Shown: in pieces, positions 50,070 to 63,865 of the stretch
Layout: each line of letters starts with the position of its first letter
How positions within the stretch are numbered: the stretch's first letter is position 1
NCBI GenBank assembly: GCA_964035545.1
Contig: OZ037765.1
Span: forward strand, 15,680,698 to 15,744,697
Direction of reading: 5' to 3'
DNA length: 64,000 nt
From: Bugula neritina
Taxonomy: Eukaryota; Bryozoa; Gymnolaemata; Cheilostomatida; Bugulidae
Notes under the pieces: model-generated
Seen by the model: the letters and a program-made list of their open reading frames with translations, nothing else
The model's database searches: none
What the model was told of the DNA's origin: nothing
Position numbers and translations under genes: made by a program

Positions 50070-53000
50070 TTACTCTGTCTTTGGTTGCTTCCAAGATGAC
50101 CATTCCAACTGCAAAAGTAACAACGAGTTACCACAAAACACTCAATTTATAATTAGACATGTTGAGGGTGCTGAGGTGTAAAAATGTCTGGGTAGATGGC
50201 ATAAACCTGTGTGTACTAGTACTATATTTTTGTATGAATTTAGCAAGTGATAAGGAACAAATAAATATATTGTTTCTATAAATAACATTGCATAAACAGC
50301 AATATACCTTTACGACTGAGCTATACTTTCTCAAAATCTCAAAGGCTAGCACATGATATAAAAACCAGACAATGGTGGGAGACTACACCTATCAGAGCTG
50401 TTAAATGAGGTTAGCTTTTGCACAAACCGCTCGCGAGTGTGTGTGTGTGTGCGCATGCGCGCACCTGCCTGTGGGGTGCAATGTTGCAGGGACTAGCTTA
50501 AAATTGCAAAACTAGCTTCCATTTTAGGATAAAAAAGAAAATCTAAAAATCATTTACAATGGGGAAACATACATTTGATGATGTTCCTTTGCCAACTGAG
50601 TTGGTCCAAGCACTCTGAAGGCCATCCCCTGCAGCTCCAGGTATAGACCCCATATAAAACTGATTAGGTGCAACCACATCAGCAGAAGAACCTCCATCAG
50701 TCTACAAGTTGTACAATATTTTTATTAAAAAGATTCATCATATTATTGAAAAGCCATTTCTGTTATGGGCTATTCAGAGAGTTTGGTTAAGAAAATATGA
50801 AACACCTTTAAACATGCAAAACTCCTTTAAAAAGAATAAGTATAGTAAGCAATGTCAGAAATCTATAATCCACGCCAGACACAGTAGGTAATAGTGATAA
50901 ATATACTTACATTAAAAAACATATTATAACCTTCAGAGAACGATTTGGCTGATGGATTTGTAGTTGACCTCATCTTCCAGTCATCCTCTAATAAAAAAGT
51001 GATGAAAGCAGGTTATAATTGTTCAAACATTGCAATACCAGCAACTACATTCAGCTTCTACATAGTATTTTATGTAATAAATCTTCTTTATTGCTTAGCT
51101 TCACAGATTTCACTTACAATAACAACACCAACACACAGTATGTTGGAAACATGTTTACCTAGGGTAAATTTTGAGCTTTATCAAACAGAAAATCACTTGA
51201 CAGTGCTGCCTTTCCTTTTACACCCAACCTTTATTTGCATTGTATAGACTATAGATGATGAAAACACTTGTAGAGTAAGCAAAAGTTTTAAAATACGAAA
51301 AGTGTCTTACCCTGAGACTTGTTAGGTTCATTAGAAGCCCAAATTCTAGCATTGGTGTTTGGTTGAAATATTGCCGGCTGTCCAAAAATTTCCGATGATG
51401 AGCTGCTGGACAGGCTGGCAGCATTTGGTGTGTTGACTGATCTGGGGTTACTGATAGGGGAGGGAGAGTGCATGCCATGCACTGATGCCGAGTGTCCTTG
51501 GTTTATGCTGAGGCTTTGTATTCGAGATACTTGGCTACTTTGAGAGGAGGGTAATATTCCTCCTAATTGCCTCAACTTGCCCTGCAAACCAAACCTAGTT
51601 TTACATTCTATTTCTATTTTCAATAACCACAGATAATTATGAGTGAAATATTTTAAATACTTTGTTAAATTAGTCATACTTGTTCAGGGCTTGGGTGAGT
51701 GTATAGTGGCTTCTGCGCTGTGCTCATAGAGTGTGAGAATTGTATAGAAGCAGACTGTGGTGAGGCTTGGAAAGAGGTGGCAGCGTGAGGAGACTGTGGT
51801 GCTGTCTCATTACCATACTTCATGGGGACAGAAAATTCTGAGGCATGTGGGTTGAGATCACTTGAAATGCGTGGCAAGGTCATTGGCTCCCCGGTTGTAG
51901 AGTAGTGTTCCCTCGCAATAGGCATAGCACTTCGTTGGTCTACCATCTTTGTCTGATAGCCGTATGGTGGAGCATGAGACACAGGATGCTGGCCTCCCAC
52001 TATGTGATCGGAAAAAATTGCATGAACGCTGGAGTTGACACTGCGTGGTGAAATGTGCTGATCACTATTTGCAACTGGCCGAGAGCCTGGAGCTCGAGAA
52101 AATGACTCCTCAACGGGCATTGGGTGAGTAGAGAACTGAGATAAAAGTCCAGGAGAAGGTCTGAATCCAGGAGCTTTTGTTGGGTCAGCAGACCCAACAA
52201 AACTAGGTGGCTGAGGATTAAAGGTTTGTGGTACTTTACTACCCTGACCTTCAAAAGGAGAATAGGCTTGCAGATGGGTTTTCGATGACATAAGAGGCCT
52301 GACTGGCTCAGCAGTTGTGTAGACTGGCTGCTGTAATGCATACGGCACCTTCACATTATTGGCCATGACTGGAACAGAGCGCCTTGCCATCATTTGATTA
52401 TCAGACATCTTCTCCATAGGGTGAATAAACTGAGATCTTTCAATTGAGGGAGACATGCGTATCTCTGATGTGGAGAGGGGTTGATTTTCCTCAGGCAACA
52501 ATGGGTGAGTGGCAAGGTCAGCAAAGGTTGTCATTGTAGAAAACTTGCTGTCTCTACCAGGCGTTTTTCTGGATTCAGAAAAGAGTTGACGAGATGCATC
52601 ATTGGAAAATGGCATTTGATCAGCTGGTGAAGCCGAGGCGCGGCTCACAGGGGTTCTCACTGGAGTTCTTTGGCCAGTGACTGCCACATTAGACTGCTGA
52701 GTTGGACTAGGTTGAAGCTTCCAAACTGACTGTCCAGCAGAAGATGGGCGCACAGGCCACCCAGGCTTGGATAGTGGATATTTCACTTTGGCTTCAGCTT
52801 GAGCCTGAGGCTGAAATGTAGCACACTCTAATGAGACACCACGAATGACTGCTCAACATGCATTAAAGAAAACATGGAAATGTTTAAATGTAAGAAAAAG
52901 AGTATGCTTTTATTTATCCCACTACTATTACACTAGAAAAAAATATTAGGGCATTTAAATATTAAATGTGGATCAGGCAGTGTCAAGTGGTTAGAGGTAC

Positions 53001-56000
53001 TAGCAAAGCCTGTTACACTAGAATGGTGGATTAAGCTCCAAGGCCCATAGGTGATGTCAAAAAGAGCACCAATCAAAAGTGCTCTAGTGCTACTCTAAAA
53101 TTTTTCAAGTCATGTTATCATCACTTGAGGCAAATAATACATAGCCCACGCACAAACAAACAGTGTGAGTATAATTTTTCAACAGTAGGCCTAAAATGTA
53201 TTAATCTGATTATGAAAATATACTAAAATGTATCATAATACACTGAATATAATAACACATGGTTAGAAACTCATCAAAAACACTAACCTGATGAGTTGGC
53301 AAATAGTCCGCTAAATTGAAATTCCCCATGTTAGACATGCTATCCCTATTACTATTCAATTGATTGGTAGTTGATGTAGCAGAAGAAGTAGTAGAGCTGA
53401 CAGAACTGCTCGATGAATGGGATGGTTGTTGGGAGGCCTGCGTATCTGAAATATGGCCTTTTTTAGAGGAATAAACGTGGAGGTCAGTTTCGGCGCTACC
53501 CACTTCCTTTCTTATCAGGACACATACCTCATTGTGTGCAGTTCTTATACTATCCATTGACCCTCTACAAGTGTCGTCAATAAACCATGAGCTGAAGCAT
53601 GCATGAGCAATTAATTGCAAGCAACGTGGACTTAATGAATCACAGTAACTACCTGATAGCCAGAGTCCTTTCTGATGATTTTTTCTCAGCTTTTTCAAAC
53701 TGTATTTGAGCACCAGACTTTTCTCTAATGGAATTCAAACACTTGTTGAGTTGAGGAACCACCTTGTGAGGCACAGCCACACGCTTTGATCTAACAATTC
53801 AATCAAAGCAGCTTCAGCGTTTCAGAACAGAAACGGGAAAAGAATTTGAATTCTAATATCTTATCAAATACTAACTCCTGTATTTAACTAAAATTTGTTA
53901 TTTTATGCTACAACATGGCAGGCTAGCTGCAATGCCACAGGACATACTTTTTATTGGTCACTTGTTTCCAATCAGACACCGTTTCATCTTTTTTCTTTTT
54001 TCCAGGGCTAGGATAAGCTGCAGACTTGTTAGAATAAGATTTGGTGGGAGAATACTTGACATAATTTCCATCAAATGAGTCTAACTGATGTATCCCAGAA
54101 GAGCAATGCTCTCTCTTAACAGCTGCATGCCTGGCAGACTTCTGTTTGCCATTAGACGATGGTGGAGGGTCACTGAAATCATCCAGATCTGCTATGCCTA
54201 CAGCAGTGGGTAACCACACAAGTGCACATAAACTAGCTGCTCCTCATACTTGATACAATATAAAGTGAATTTTGCATGAAGAAAATTTGATACTATGAAA
54301 TGTGATCAGCTATTGAAGCAGCGGCTACTCACAGGTAGGGCTTTGGAACAGTTCTGTACCAATCTCAAGTTCACCCTTTTCCACCTTAGTGTCTTTGTGA
54401 AGTACCTTTTCTTTGTTACGCTGATTTCTTTTAGTCATATTTTCCTTACCACCTCCTCTCGATAACTTAGCATCTACAGTATCACAGAGATGACACTACC
54501 TATTGGTTACTTGCACCAGATCATTGGCTCACCAGAATTCTAAGTATTCAACAGATTTGGACCAAATTAATTGAAGGCCATCTAAGTTCTTTTAAATGGA
54601 GCTTATACAAAAATATTGAAACTAGGCGTTAAAATAAGGTGCTGATCAAATTTATTTTGTAAAATAAGTTTTTGGTAATGTAATGCTCATGAATGCTATT
54701 TGATAATGCTAATCTTACAAAGTAAAACTGAATAAGTAAGTGTCTATATTTTGTTTAAAAATTCAACAAACTATTCAAATTATTTACTTATGATGACCTT
54801 TAAATACCAGGTAAAGTTGCATTTGAGAGAAGAGCACTGGAACATACTAATTACACACAAATTAACATGCTGACAAAACAGATAATTGCAATATTGAAGT
54901 TGCATTTTAAATTCACGATCCTTCAAAAAACTAACTTGGCTTTTTTTTCATTTCATTGACCGCCATGTTTGCTCTTTTCTGAATAGATTGCATGACAGCA
55001 TGCTTGGTCTGGTCATCGGCTTGATGCTCCTGAGAAAGAATCTCGCAAGGTGGAGTCTTGGGTTCAGTAGGACTGACCGAGGTATCCCTTGGAGAAGCAC
55101 TGCTTGCCTTGTCACCATCTCCTAACTCCAAAGAGTTCTTTTCCAAGTTTTGTTCAGCTTGCCTTTCTTTTCTTTTCTGTGTGTTGAAAGAAGTTCGAAT
55201 GTCAAGCATTAGTTTACATATATAGTAAAAAATTTTCTTATAACTACAGATATGAAACAGTGCCCTCGCAGAAAACCATTCTGTCAAGAGCTGCCTGCCA
55301 CCATTGAAGATGTTAGAGAACTAGCATACAAACTGTTACCATATTGTATTTTACCTGCTTCTTTTTCTCTCTTTTGCGGGCTGCAGCTTCCTTGCGTTTC
55401 TCCTCCCGAGACTTCTCGGTCTCTATCTGTTTCAGCAATATATTGGCATTTTTGGAAGCTTCACGGCCTTGCTGTTCTTTAGCCTGAACTATAATATCCA
55501 TGCACTGTTGGCACTTCTTCAAAAGATCCTAAAATAAAAAACAACTACTGTCAATGTTATTACATAACAAAGAAAAAGACGACCAAACTTTCAGCAACAG
55601 CACACAAAAATAGTATATATAACAGCAGCATTGTTTGTAAGAAACAGCCATAGTTTACTAGCAAATTGCTCTTCAAGAAAGGGTGAGAAGACAATTTTGC
55701 TTCTGGGAGAACAGAACTGAACCGAAGAATTGAGCTGTTACATACAATCAATATTGGTTTTACCTTATCACTAACAGAGGTAATGTAGCGGGCACATTCC
55801 TGGTCACTAGGAAACTGTGTGACGTGCTGGACAAGCCACTTGACAACTTTCACATGACCTTTTCTAAAGGCAGCCATCAGAGAACTAACTCTTCTGTTAT
55901 CCTGACCGTCTATATCAGCTTTATGAGACACAAGGAGTTGCACGACGTCGAGGTGACCACCTGACCAACACATACAGACACACATGATTAAAGTATAACT

Positions 56001-57628
56001 GCTCTAATAAAATTCAAAGGCACTAAATCCACCTGTTACTCAAATCAATTCAAGAAGCAAAATGAAGAAATTACCATACACGAAACTGACAAGCTTATAT
56101 CTATATAATATTTACAAAAAAAGTTGAAGGTAACTTCACATTAAGATTCACAATATGTCGAAGAAATTTTCTTGAAATTACACAGATCCATTCAGTTATG
56201 AACAATCGTTCATAGTTTATAGTATGTATGGTACAAATAAAACACTTGGGGTTGAAACGAAATTCTTGAAAAGACAAAAAAAAATCAAGTGTTGATAAAT
56301 GTAAAACATATTATGCAAAATGACCCACCATTGCAAGCAAGCCAGAGTGGAGAGTTTCCTTTCTTGTTTTTCACATCTACAAATGCCCCTCTGGAAAGTA
56401 ACAGCTCAACAAATCTGTAATGTCCTTTATCAGCAGCAATAGTCAGCGCAGTGTCCTTGGACGAAGGTACAGGGCTAGCATTGACATCGGCCGCTTTGTC
56501 TAGTAACACTCTTCCAACTTCAACATATCCTCCACTGGCTGCCTCCATCAACGGTGTCAGACCAGTTTTTGCTCGATGTTCTTTTGAAAATATAACTAAT
56601 TGATACACTCCATCGTGAAAAGAGGTTTCCAAAACAAGTACTTTGTAACTTAAGCCAAATAAACCATGAAAATCAACGATCAACTTACCAATGTTTGCTT
56701 TGCGGTCCACCAACAAGTTGACAACATCATGACGACCTTGAAAACAAGCCAACGTGAGAGCTGTGTTGCGATTGGTCTCTATTTGAGCATTGATATCACT
56801 ACCATGATCAAGCAGAACCCTGACGGCAGAAGTGTGGCCATTCATGGCAGCCAACATGAGTGGTGAAATGCCAAGTTTACTACCAGTTCTATAAGCACCA
56901 GAGAAAATACAATGGAAAAATGCTACTTTATCTGTAAAAACTCGCTGTTCCCAGCAGTTCTTGCAGCTTGGAAGAGCTTACCCTCACCAGTAACAATATC
57001 ATAATACAAATACAATAATGATATTCAATTTATTTTATGTGGATGGAGTAGTAAATTGTCTGTTAATATAAATTGTAAAAAACTGACAATTTTATCATAA
57101 TTTTTATGGGATAAAATAAAATTGTGTGTTAATTAGAAATGACGCAACATACTGAATTCTATGCTATAAACTTGTAATATAATTGCAGGATACTTTATTG
57201 TTAATAAATCCAATTTCATTGTCAGCAGAAACTTCTCACCAGAAAACCTGTTATACAGATACATGTGAGCAGTTGATGAGCCGACAGCAAGTGAAGTTAA
57301 CAAATACAACGATACTTTCTATAATTACCTAGAGTTGATCTCAGCATGATAATCTAGTAGAAGCTTGATGATTGGAACATAACCACCAGATGCAGCCAAA
57401 CTCAATGGAGTGTAATCTGACACATTACGGTGCTCCTTATTGGCCATTCGTCTCAATAGTATTTCAACAACTTCATATCGCCCACCCGAACAAGCTAACG
57501 ACAACGGTGTATCCTTGGTTCTTTCAGACTGCGCCTCAATCTCAGCATTGTTATCAAGAAGTATCTCAACTACTTCTGCATGTCCAGCTGTTGCCGCAAG
57601 GATCAATGGTGTGAATCCTAGCAATACA

Positions 57629-57676
<48 letters not shown>

Positions 57677-59280
57677 GTACATACATATATACTCCTTGCT
57701 AGAGCACATTATATATATATATATATAGGGGTAACGGGGGCACAACGGGCCGAATTTTGCATTTGTTGCTCTCATTCGTCTGTTTTTCAAGTTACTAGTT
57801 CAATAATTTCTAGTCTTAATGTTGCATCTGTTGTCTATTACAGGTACCAGTTTGTTGTTTCTATCTCTCTCACAACTTTCAGAATAGTGAAATTTTCATG
57901 ACGAAAAAATTGGCCCATTGTGCCCCGGTACCGGGGTACAATGGGCCACTGGGTGGGACATAACAAATATATTGAAATTTTGCGTATTTTGTTACATCTC
58001 ATTTTTATTTATTTAATATTACAAATAAATAAAGATACTCTTTCATATCTACAGCAAAATTCATGTTTTAGCTGTACAGTTTGTGCCACTACGGATAGCA
58101 GAGGAAGGCAAAATCAAATGCACGTCACTCGGGTCTGCAGTGCCATTATCATTACTGTTTAGAACTAAAAATGTTCTGTTATTTTCACTTCAGAGGAACG
58201 TTTAGTAAAAAGAACTTTAGTAACATGTACTACAAAATTCCGAGTGGACTTTTTTTATGTACTTTAGCTAAGGTGCATGCATGGCTGAGGTTTGTGACTG
58301 GAGTACAGAAGGGAGAGGGGGGAGCAAATGAGCAAATCACAATTTATTTCAGTCAAATACATGTATATTCCCTCAATGATGTGATATATAATGATTATCA
58401 TGACTATCTACTATAGTAGCAACAGCAGAGTGTTTTGTATTATGTATAAAATGGCAAAGCTTTAACCTCACCAGATGTATATATTAGGGGAGCTTCAACT
58501 TGTAGTTTTGTGATCTTACCATGATGTCTTTGATATTTTACAAAAAGGTCAGAAATGGCTATATCTATAGATTTTAGTAACATTTCAACCAACTTTTTGG
58601 GCAAACAAACTAGTAACAGTGATCAGGGTGCAATAATCAGGTGGCCCATTGTGCCCCGTGTGGCCAAATTGAAAAGAAATGTGCCTCAAGGAAAATTTAT
58701 TTCAATGTTTGCTGTTATACGAGTTAAGCAATGTAGAGACAAGCAATGGCAACAACATTAGTAAAATATAGGCTTCTAGCCTTTGAGTGTAAAAAGTTAT
58801 AAGGCTTTAACGACATCCTAAAAAATTTACAAAAAGTAGGTAAAAACAGTTTTTTACTCGCCTTTTCAACACGTATGTTGCGCAAGTGTTGAAACTACAA
58901 AGGCTGAATAATTATGCCAATATCTTTTTATGAAAAAAAAAATCACAACTCTAAGTCCATAAGTTCTCTCACAATTTGGCCGGCTTTTTGTACCCCTATG
59001 ACCGTTGTGCCCCCGTTACCCCTATATATACGTATGTACATGTATACGTATATATATACATACGTGTATACGTATATATATATACGTACGTGTATACGTA
59101 TATATATACGTACGTGTATACATATATATATACGTACATATATATATATATATACGTACATATATATACACGTACATATATATATACATATATATACGTA
59201 CATATACATACGTACATATATACATGTATACATATATACACATACATATATACAATACATATATACACATACATATATAC

Positions 59281-59313
<33 letters not shown>

Positions 59314-62300
59314 TATATAATGTGCTCTAGCAAGGATTTACACCGTCATAGTATAAAACATGAGTTCTTCTCTAGCCAGAATTGAGATCATTATGTTTAT
59401 ATATTTCATTAATATAATTGACAAACCTTTCTTGTCGCGGTGCTCTATGTGAGCCTGATGGGCAAGGAGAATGCGCACCAACTCTCCGTGTCCTCCAGCA
59501 CAAGCCAGGGTGAGGGCTGTGTCGTGGTTGGTGTCTGTCACAGCATTCGGGTCAACTGCACAGTAATGGTCAACAATTACAAAGGTTGAAGACAATATAG
59601 AAGTTATGATGTATCATTAATTGAGCACATGAATTAATTTGAACATTTTTCTTCTAGCCAGGGTGTCTAAAAAAAGCTAAAGTAATGTGCAGCAACTAAA
59701 ATGAAATAGAAACAGTTAGAATTGATCCACACAAAAGTCCTATGAGTTAGAAGACCATTGACTGATATTGAAAATGGTTGTGATATTGTAGCATGCACGT
59801 TTCTATTTGTCAGTCAGAAGAAACATTGGTAAATACCAATAGTGTACTGAGAATCCACCAATGAGACAGGAGCAATACTACTAGCAGGAGTAGACTGAGG
59901 TGAATAGCCATTCAATACTTTGGTGATGTTGATAGTATTGAGTTGCTGGTCGGGTATATCAATTGGGAAGGCGTCCACAGGTGGAGACATGCCTTCATTC
60001 TACAAGCATCATTTCTTGTCACTAAGGAAGACATTACCAGAACGACAGATATTGTATTGAGTAGCACTTGATGAAGGACCAAACTAACTAAGAGTGATAT
60101 AAGTCATATATTTATAAGGAACCTCCCCAAACACATGATATAACTGTATTTGAATAACACCTACTCTATTGAAACAGATATTGTCTGAAAACTTTGATTT
60201 TACTTAGCATTCGAGAAATACAAAAGTTATGAAAATTAAGTTACTAAATTTGAAAAGAAAACAGTAGAAAATATTGATCAACAATTCCATTTTTAAAACT
60301 TAGATATGATGAAGTTAATAAAAATTATCAAATTTTATATTCTTCAGTAAAACTAAAGAACCACAGTTACAACCACATAAAGCAGAACATGCGAGAACCA
60401 AAATATTCATAGTAACTAGTAAATTACTGTAATGATTAATAACTTTAGTGGAACTTACATCATGTAGCTTTGCGGCTTTGTCTGCAAATTGAGCATCTAC
60501 CGTCTGCAACCACTGCAATGTCTTCATAGTCAGCACATCACACTCATCGGAATCTCTTTGTATTTTTGCGTCATCCAAGACTTTTTCTGTTAATAATGAT
60601 TTCAGGGATTTCAACAAAATGTCTCGGATAATGACTAACATGAGTAAGATCATGTATAGAACTGAAAGCTAACAAAGCCTACCTTGTATCAATGCTGAGA
60701 GTGAATCGGCCAGCGATCTGCTGGGAGGCGTCTCATTGAAAGTCAAATCTTCTAGTCGAAGAGGTAAATCTCCCACACAATTTTCCAAAGACTCGTCAGC
60801 TATTTCTTCATACTTCGAGTTCAGGTTGAATGAAGGCATTGGCTTTAGGAAAAAGTGAATTTTATTAAATTGTCATATGTTCAGCATTCTTATTTATCCA
60901 TATAAACACTTGTAAAAATTTTTTTCAAGATAAGCTATGTTTGCAGGAGTGTATATGAGAGGGAGCCATGATCTCTGCATAATAAAATCAACAGACAATA
61001 ACATACTAGACTCTGGAGTGAGTACCTTGACTGGTGAAGCAGTTATGTTGATGTTAGTTCTATCTCTGTTTTCCCACTGCTGAAGAGCTTGTGCCAAGTC
61101 ATCCACATTGCCTTCGGTTACATGATGAGCATGCAAATGATTTTGCAGAGCAATATGCAGTGGAATAGGTTGTCTATTCTCACCATCGCCGCTACTCCTC
61201 ATGCCCGAGTCAGGTAGTGATGCCAAAGAGGTACAGGCAGCATGGCTTGTTGCCTGAGAGAGCAGCTGCTGCCTCTGATGCTGCAACTGCAGCTGTTTCT
61301 GTTGATACTGCTGCTTTAAAAGCTACAACAGCACGAATGATACCCAATTAATACTTGCAGAATCAGCTAAAAGGAACAGAAAAAAAGGTAAATATGAAAG
61401 AAGAATGCAGAGAAAGTGAGTTACCTGAAGTTTAGTTTGATAGTACTCCTTTTGCTGCTGCAGCTGGGCTTCATGTTGCTTTTGTCGCTCAGCTTGCTCC
61501 ATAAATTCCTGATTAATATTGATGCCGGGAGTTGACGGAGGCACAGCATCAGCTGTGTTCATGGAGGTAGATATAGGATGTATAGGAGCACCAACAGCAG
61601 CCAGCGGGTCAACAAGTGCGCTTGAGGTCAATGACTGTTGATTTTCCTGGGCCCTCTGTGTACGGTATTTCAATTCTTGCTCAACTCTCTGCAGCTCCTC
61701 TAAGATCTCCTGTTTTCTTGCCATCTGCTCTTCACGAGTTCCACTAGAATTTTCTGCCTGTGACATCATTTTATGGATAAACTGCTCCAGACGACCTACA
61801 AGCAAATACTACGTTATACCTTGGGAATAAAAGCAAAGAGACAAATATAAATGTCAAAAAAATCTTTGTAAAATATCTAGGAGCACATGTAACAGTTTTC
61901 CATGATAACTGTCAGAAAAAAAATTGCTAAAACATTGTCTGAACGCTGAAGTTATTAGTTTTCACAGCACAACATAAAATACATAGACTGTATGTTATCA
62001 ATATTATTAGAATGAGCTGCATGTTACACAACAGACATCTATTGAGTGCGATAGCTTTACATGCCTGCTAAACTCTCAGTGGATTTCTGACTAATATCTA
62101 GAGATGAAGGTAGTTCAGCGTCCGGGGGAAGATTATCTGCCATCGGGATGGAATCAGCATATTCAGAGCTAAGAGTAGCAGACAATCCTTTCTGTTTGTT
62201 GTGTGGGTATTTGAGTAGAATATTCACTACATTGCTGTGACCGCCCTTTGATGCTTCTATCAGCATTGTACTCCCATCTAGATGTAGCAATTATGCACAC

Positions 62301-63865
62301 ACTCTATACACATCTATTATATCTGTTGCTACTGTTATATGAATATTCTTAGAAGGACCTTGAAAACATTTTAACTATTTCTATAACGGAAAGGCAAGCA
62401 TATATATTACTAAAGTGTTTCGCATAAGTAATTGCAAAATACTGTATTAAAAGAATTCTAATAACGGAGTCAGAGCTTATAAGAAAGTGACTTATACTCA
62501 CCCTTAAGCTTACGCAACGGATCAGCATTGTGCTGAAGCAACAGCTCCACCACCTTCATGTGACCACCTGCACAAGCCAGTGAAAGAACAGTATGCTCAT
62601 TATTTGCTGTACTTCTGTTCACATCTGCACCACTAGCTATGAGAAATTGAACAGTGCAGAAATGTCCAGCCCGGGCAGCTTTCATCAAAGGGGTCCTGCC
62701 CCCCTCAGACTCGTGCTCTAACTGAGCTCCGTGCTGCAGAAGCACTTCAACTACTTCAGTGTGCCCGTTCTCACTGGCATAGGTGAGCGCACTATCATTG
62801 GTGCCAGTTAAAGCATTGATATTGCTGCCTTTCTGGATAAGAAAGCGAACAAGATCGAGGTGGCCTTCTTGTGAAGCCTCCATCAGAGGTGTGCTGCACC
62901 CTCGCTCTATGTCGGCACCAGACACTATTAAAGACTGAGCCACCTCTATGAAGCCACCACAACAAGCTAGAGTAAGAGCAGTCTCTTGCGTTTCTTCTGT
63001 CTGAGCGTTCACATTGGCATTGTTACTCAACAGCGTGCTAACCATCTCCTCGTGACCTTCTCTGGACGCCTCCATCAGTGGAGTGTATCCTTCATCATTC
63101 ACCTCCTCAAGGTTAGCTCCCCTCGTAATAAGCAGACAAGCCAATTTTACGTGGCCACCACAGGCAGCCAGAGTGAGTGGCGATTCAAAGCTGTCTGCAG
63201 GCATGTTAACTTGAGCACCACTGTCTAACAGTAACTTTGCTACCTCTACATGCCCATCCATTGATGCCTCCATTAGAGCTGTGTGCATCTCATCAGTCTT
63301 ATGCTCCTGATCTGCTCCTGCATCTAACAGGAACTTTACCATACCCAGATGACCTACAATCACCCATTTACACCCATGAAGCCCATAAATTATACAAATA
63401 TAATTTGAACAAAATTTTGGTGGTCGTATTTAAAGTAGAAAAAGAACAAAGCCTAAATTTGATAAAAAGAAATACTAACTGCCTACATAAAAAACCCATG
63501 ATGTTTAGCTCGGAATTGAACTTCATACACTTGCAAAAGCTACACTATAAGAAGATATATAGAAATCCACCTGACGATATGTTTGTAGTGGTATCTAAAG
63601 AAATATGGAGTGTTGTAGCATATAACCATACCTTTATAGCAGGCTAGAGTGAGAGCAGACTCCTTAAACTCATTACTGTGAGTGTTAATACCAGCACCCG
63701 CATTCAATAGTATCTCTGCAACACGAACATGGCCAGCTGATGCTGCCTCCATCAATGGTGTATGTCCATTTTCATTCTGTTCTTCCACATTGGCACCCGA
63801 TTTAATTAACTCTTTAACTACTTCACCATGTCCCCCCACAGCTGCATGATGTAATGCAGTGTGAC
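50070..63865 (-). CDS. ANKHD1: ANKHD1/ANKRD17 (mask) orthologue: multiple ankyrin repeats plus KH domain, N-terminus outside window
   Basis: Coding exons in transcript order: 63865-63632, 63353-62502, 62277-62065, 61795-61425, 61322-61026, 60842-60683, 60586-60459, 59999-59837, 59555-59427, 57617-57329, 56888-56689, 56580-56329, 55960-55764, 55528-55355, 55176-54936, 54473-54333, 54197-53948, 53790-53653, 53564-53288, 52810-51680, 51581-51311, 50987-50911, 50701-50573 and 50108-50070. All phases agree; about 2116 residues are visible. There are 12 ankyrin repeats (residues about 1-405), a Q-rich linker, 10 ankyrin repeats (about 810-1150, starting at [18 protein letters not shown]), a K/E-rich charged stretch, a KH domain (about 1430-1505) and a long S/P/Q-rich tail. 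This is the established ANKHD1/ANKRD17 order, a scaffold linked to Hippo and receptor signalling and RNA binding. The KH domain lacks GXXG. The intron after 62065 appears to use a GC donor. The earliest ankyrin repeats lie upstream of the window. Confidence 0.95.
57630..57676. repeat. AT microsatellite beside a splice acceptor
   Basis: A (TA)n run lies 12-60 bases upstream of the acceptor of the exon that starts at 57617 on the minus strand, where the branch point and pyrimidine tract would normally be. Confidence 0.85.
57694..59335. mobile_element. Nested inverted-repeat element in an ANKHD1/ANKRD17 intron
   Basis: The outer ends CCTTGCTAGAGCACATTATA (57694) and its reverse complement (to 59335) enclose an inner element, 57728-59022. 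The inner terminal repeats are GGGGTAACGGGGGCACAACG and its reverse complement, flanked by TATATA. Inside, GGCCCATTGTGCCCC-type motifs recur near 57912, 57942 and 58641. No transposase was recognised, so it may be non-autonomous. Confidence 0.7.
59024..59320. repeat. Alternating pyrimidine-purine array (TA/CG/TG)
   Basis: About 300 bp of TATACGTACATATACA-type alternating sequence. It is open in several frames on both strands as Tyr/Ile/Val/Thr-rich strings, which is a compositional artefact. Confidence 0.9.

Noticed and set aside
52000-52341. Alternate-frame ORF of 113 residues
   Set aside because: It lies inside the 1131-bp exon of the ANKHD1/ANKRD17 orthologue in another frame.
52976-53060. 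Possible tRNA (GTGGTTAGAGGTAC and GGATTAAGCTCC)
   Set aside because: Box B is degenerate and the stems do not pair; at best an old SINE remnant in an intron.
58914-59385. Overlapping long ORFs on both strands rich in Tyr, Ile, Val and Thr
   Set aside because: They are translations of an alternating TA/CG/TG simple repeat inside an intron, open in many frames at once.
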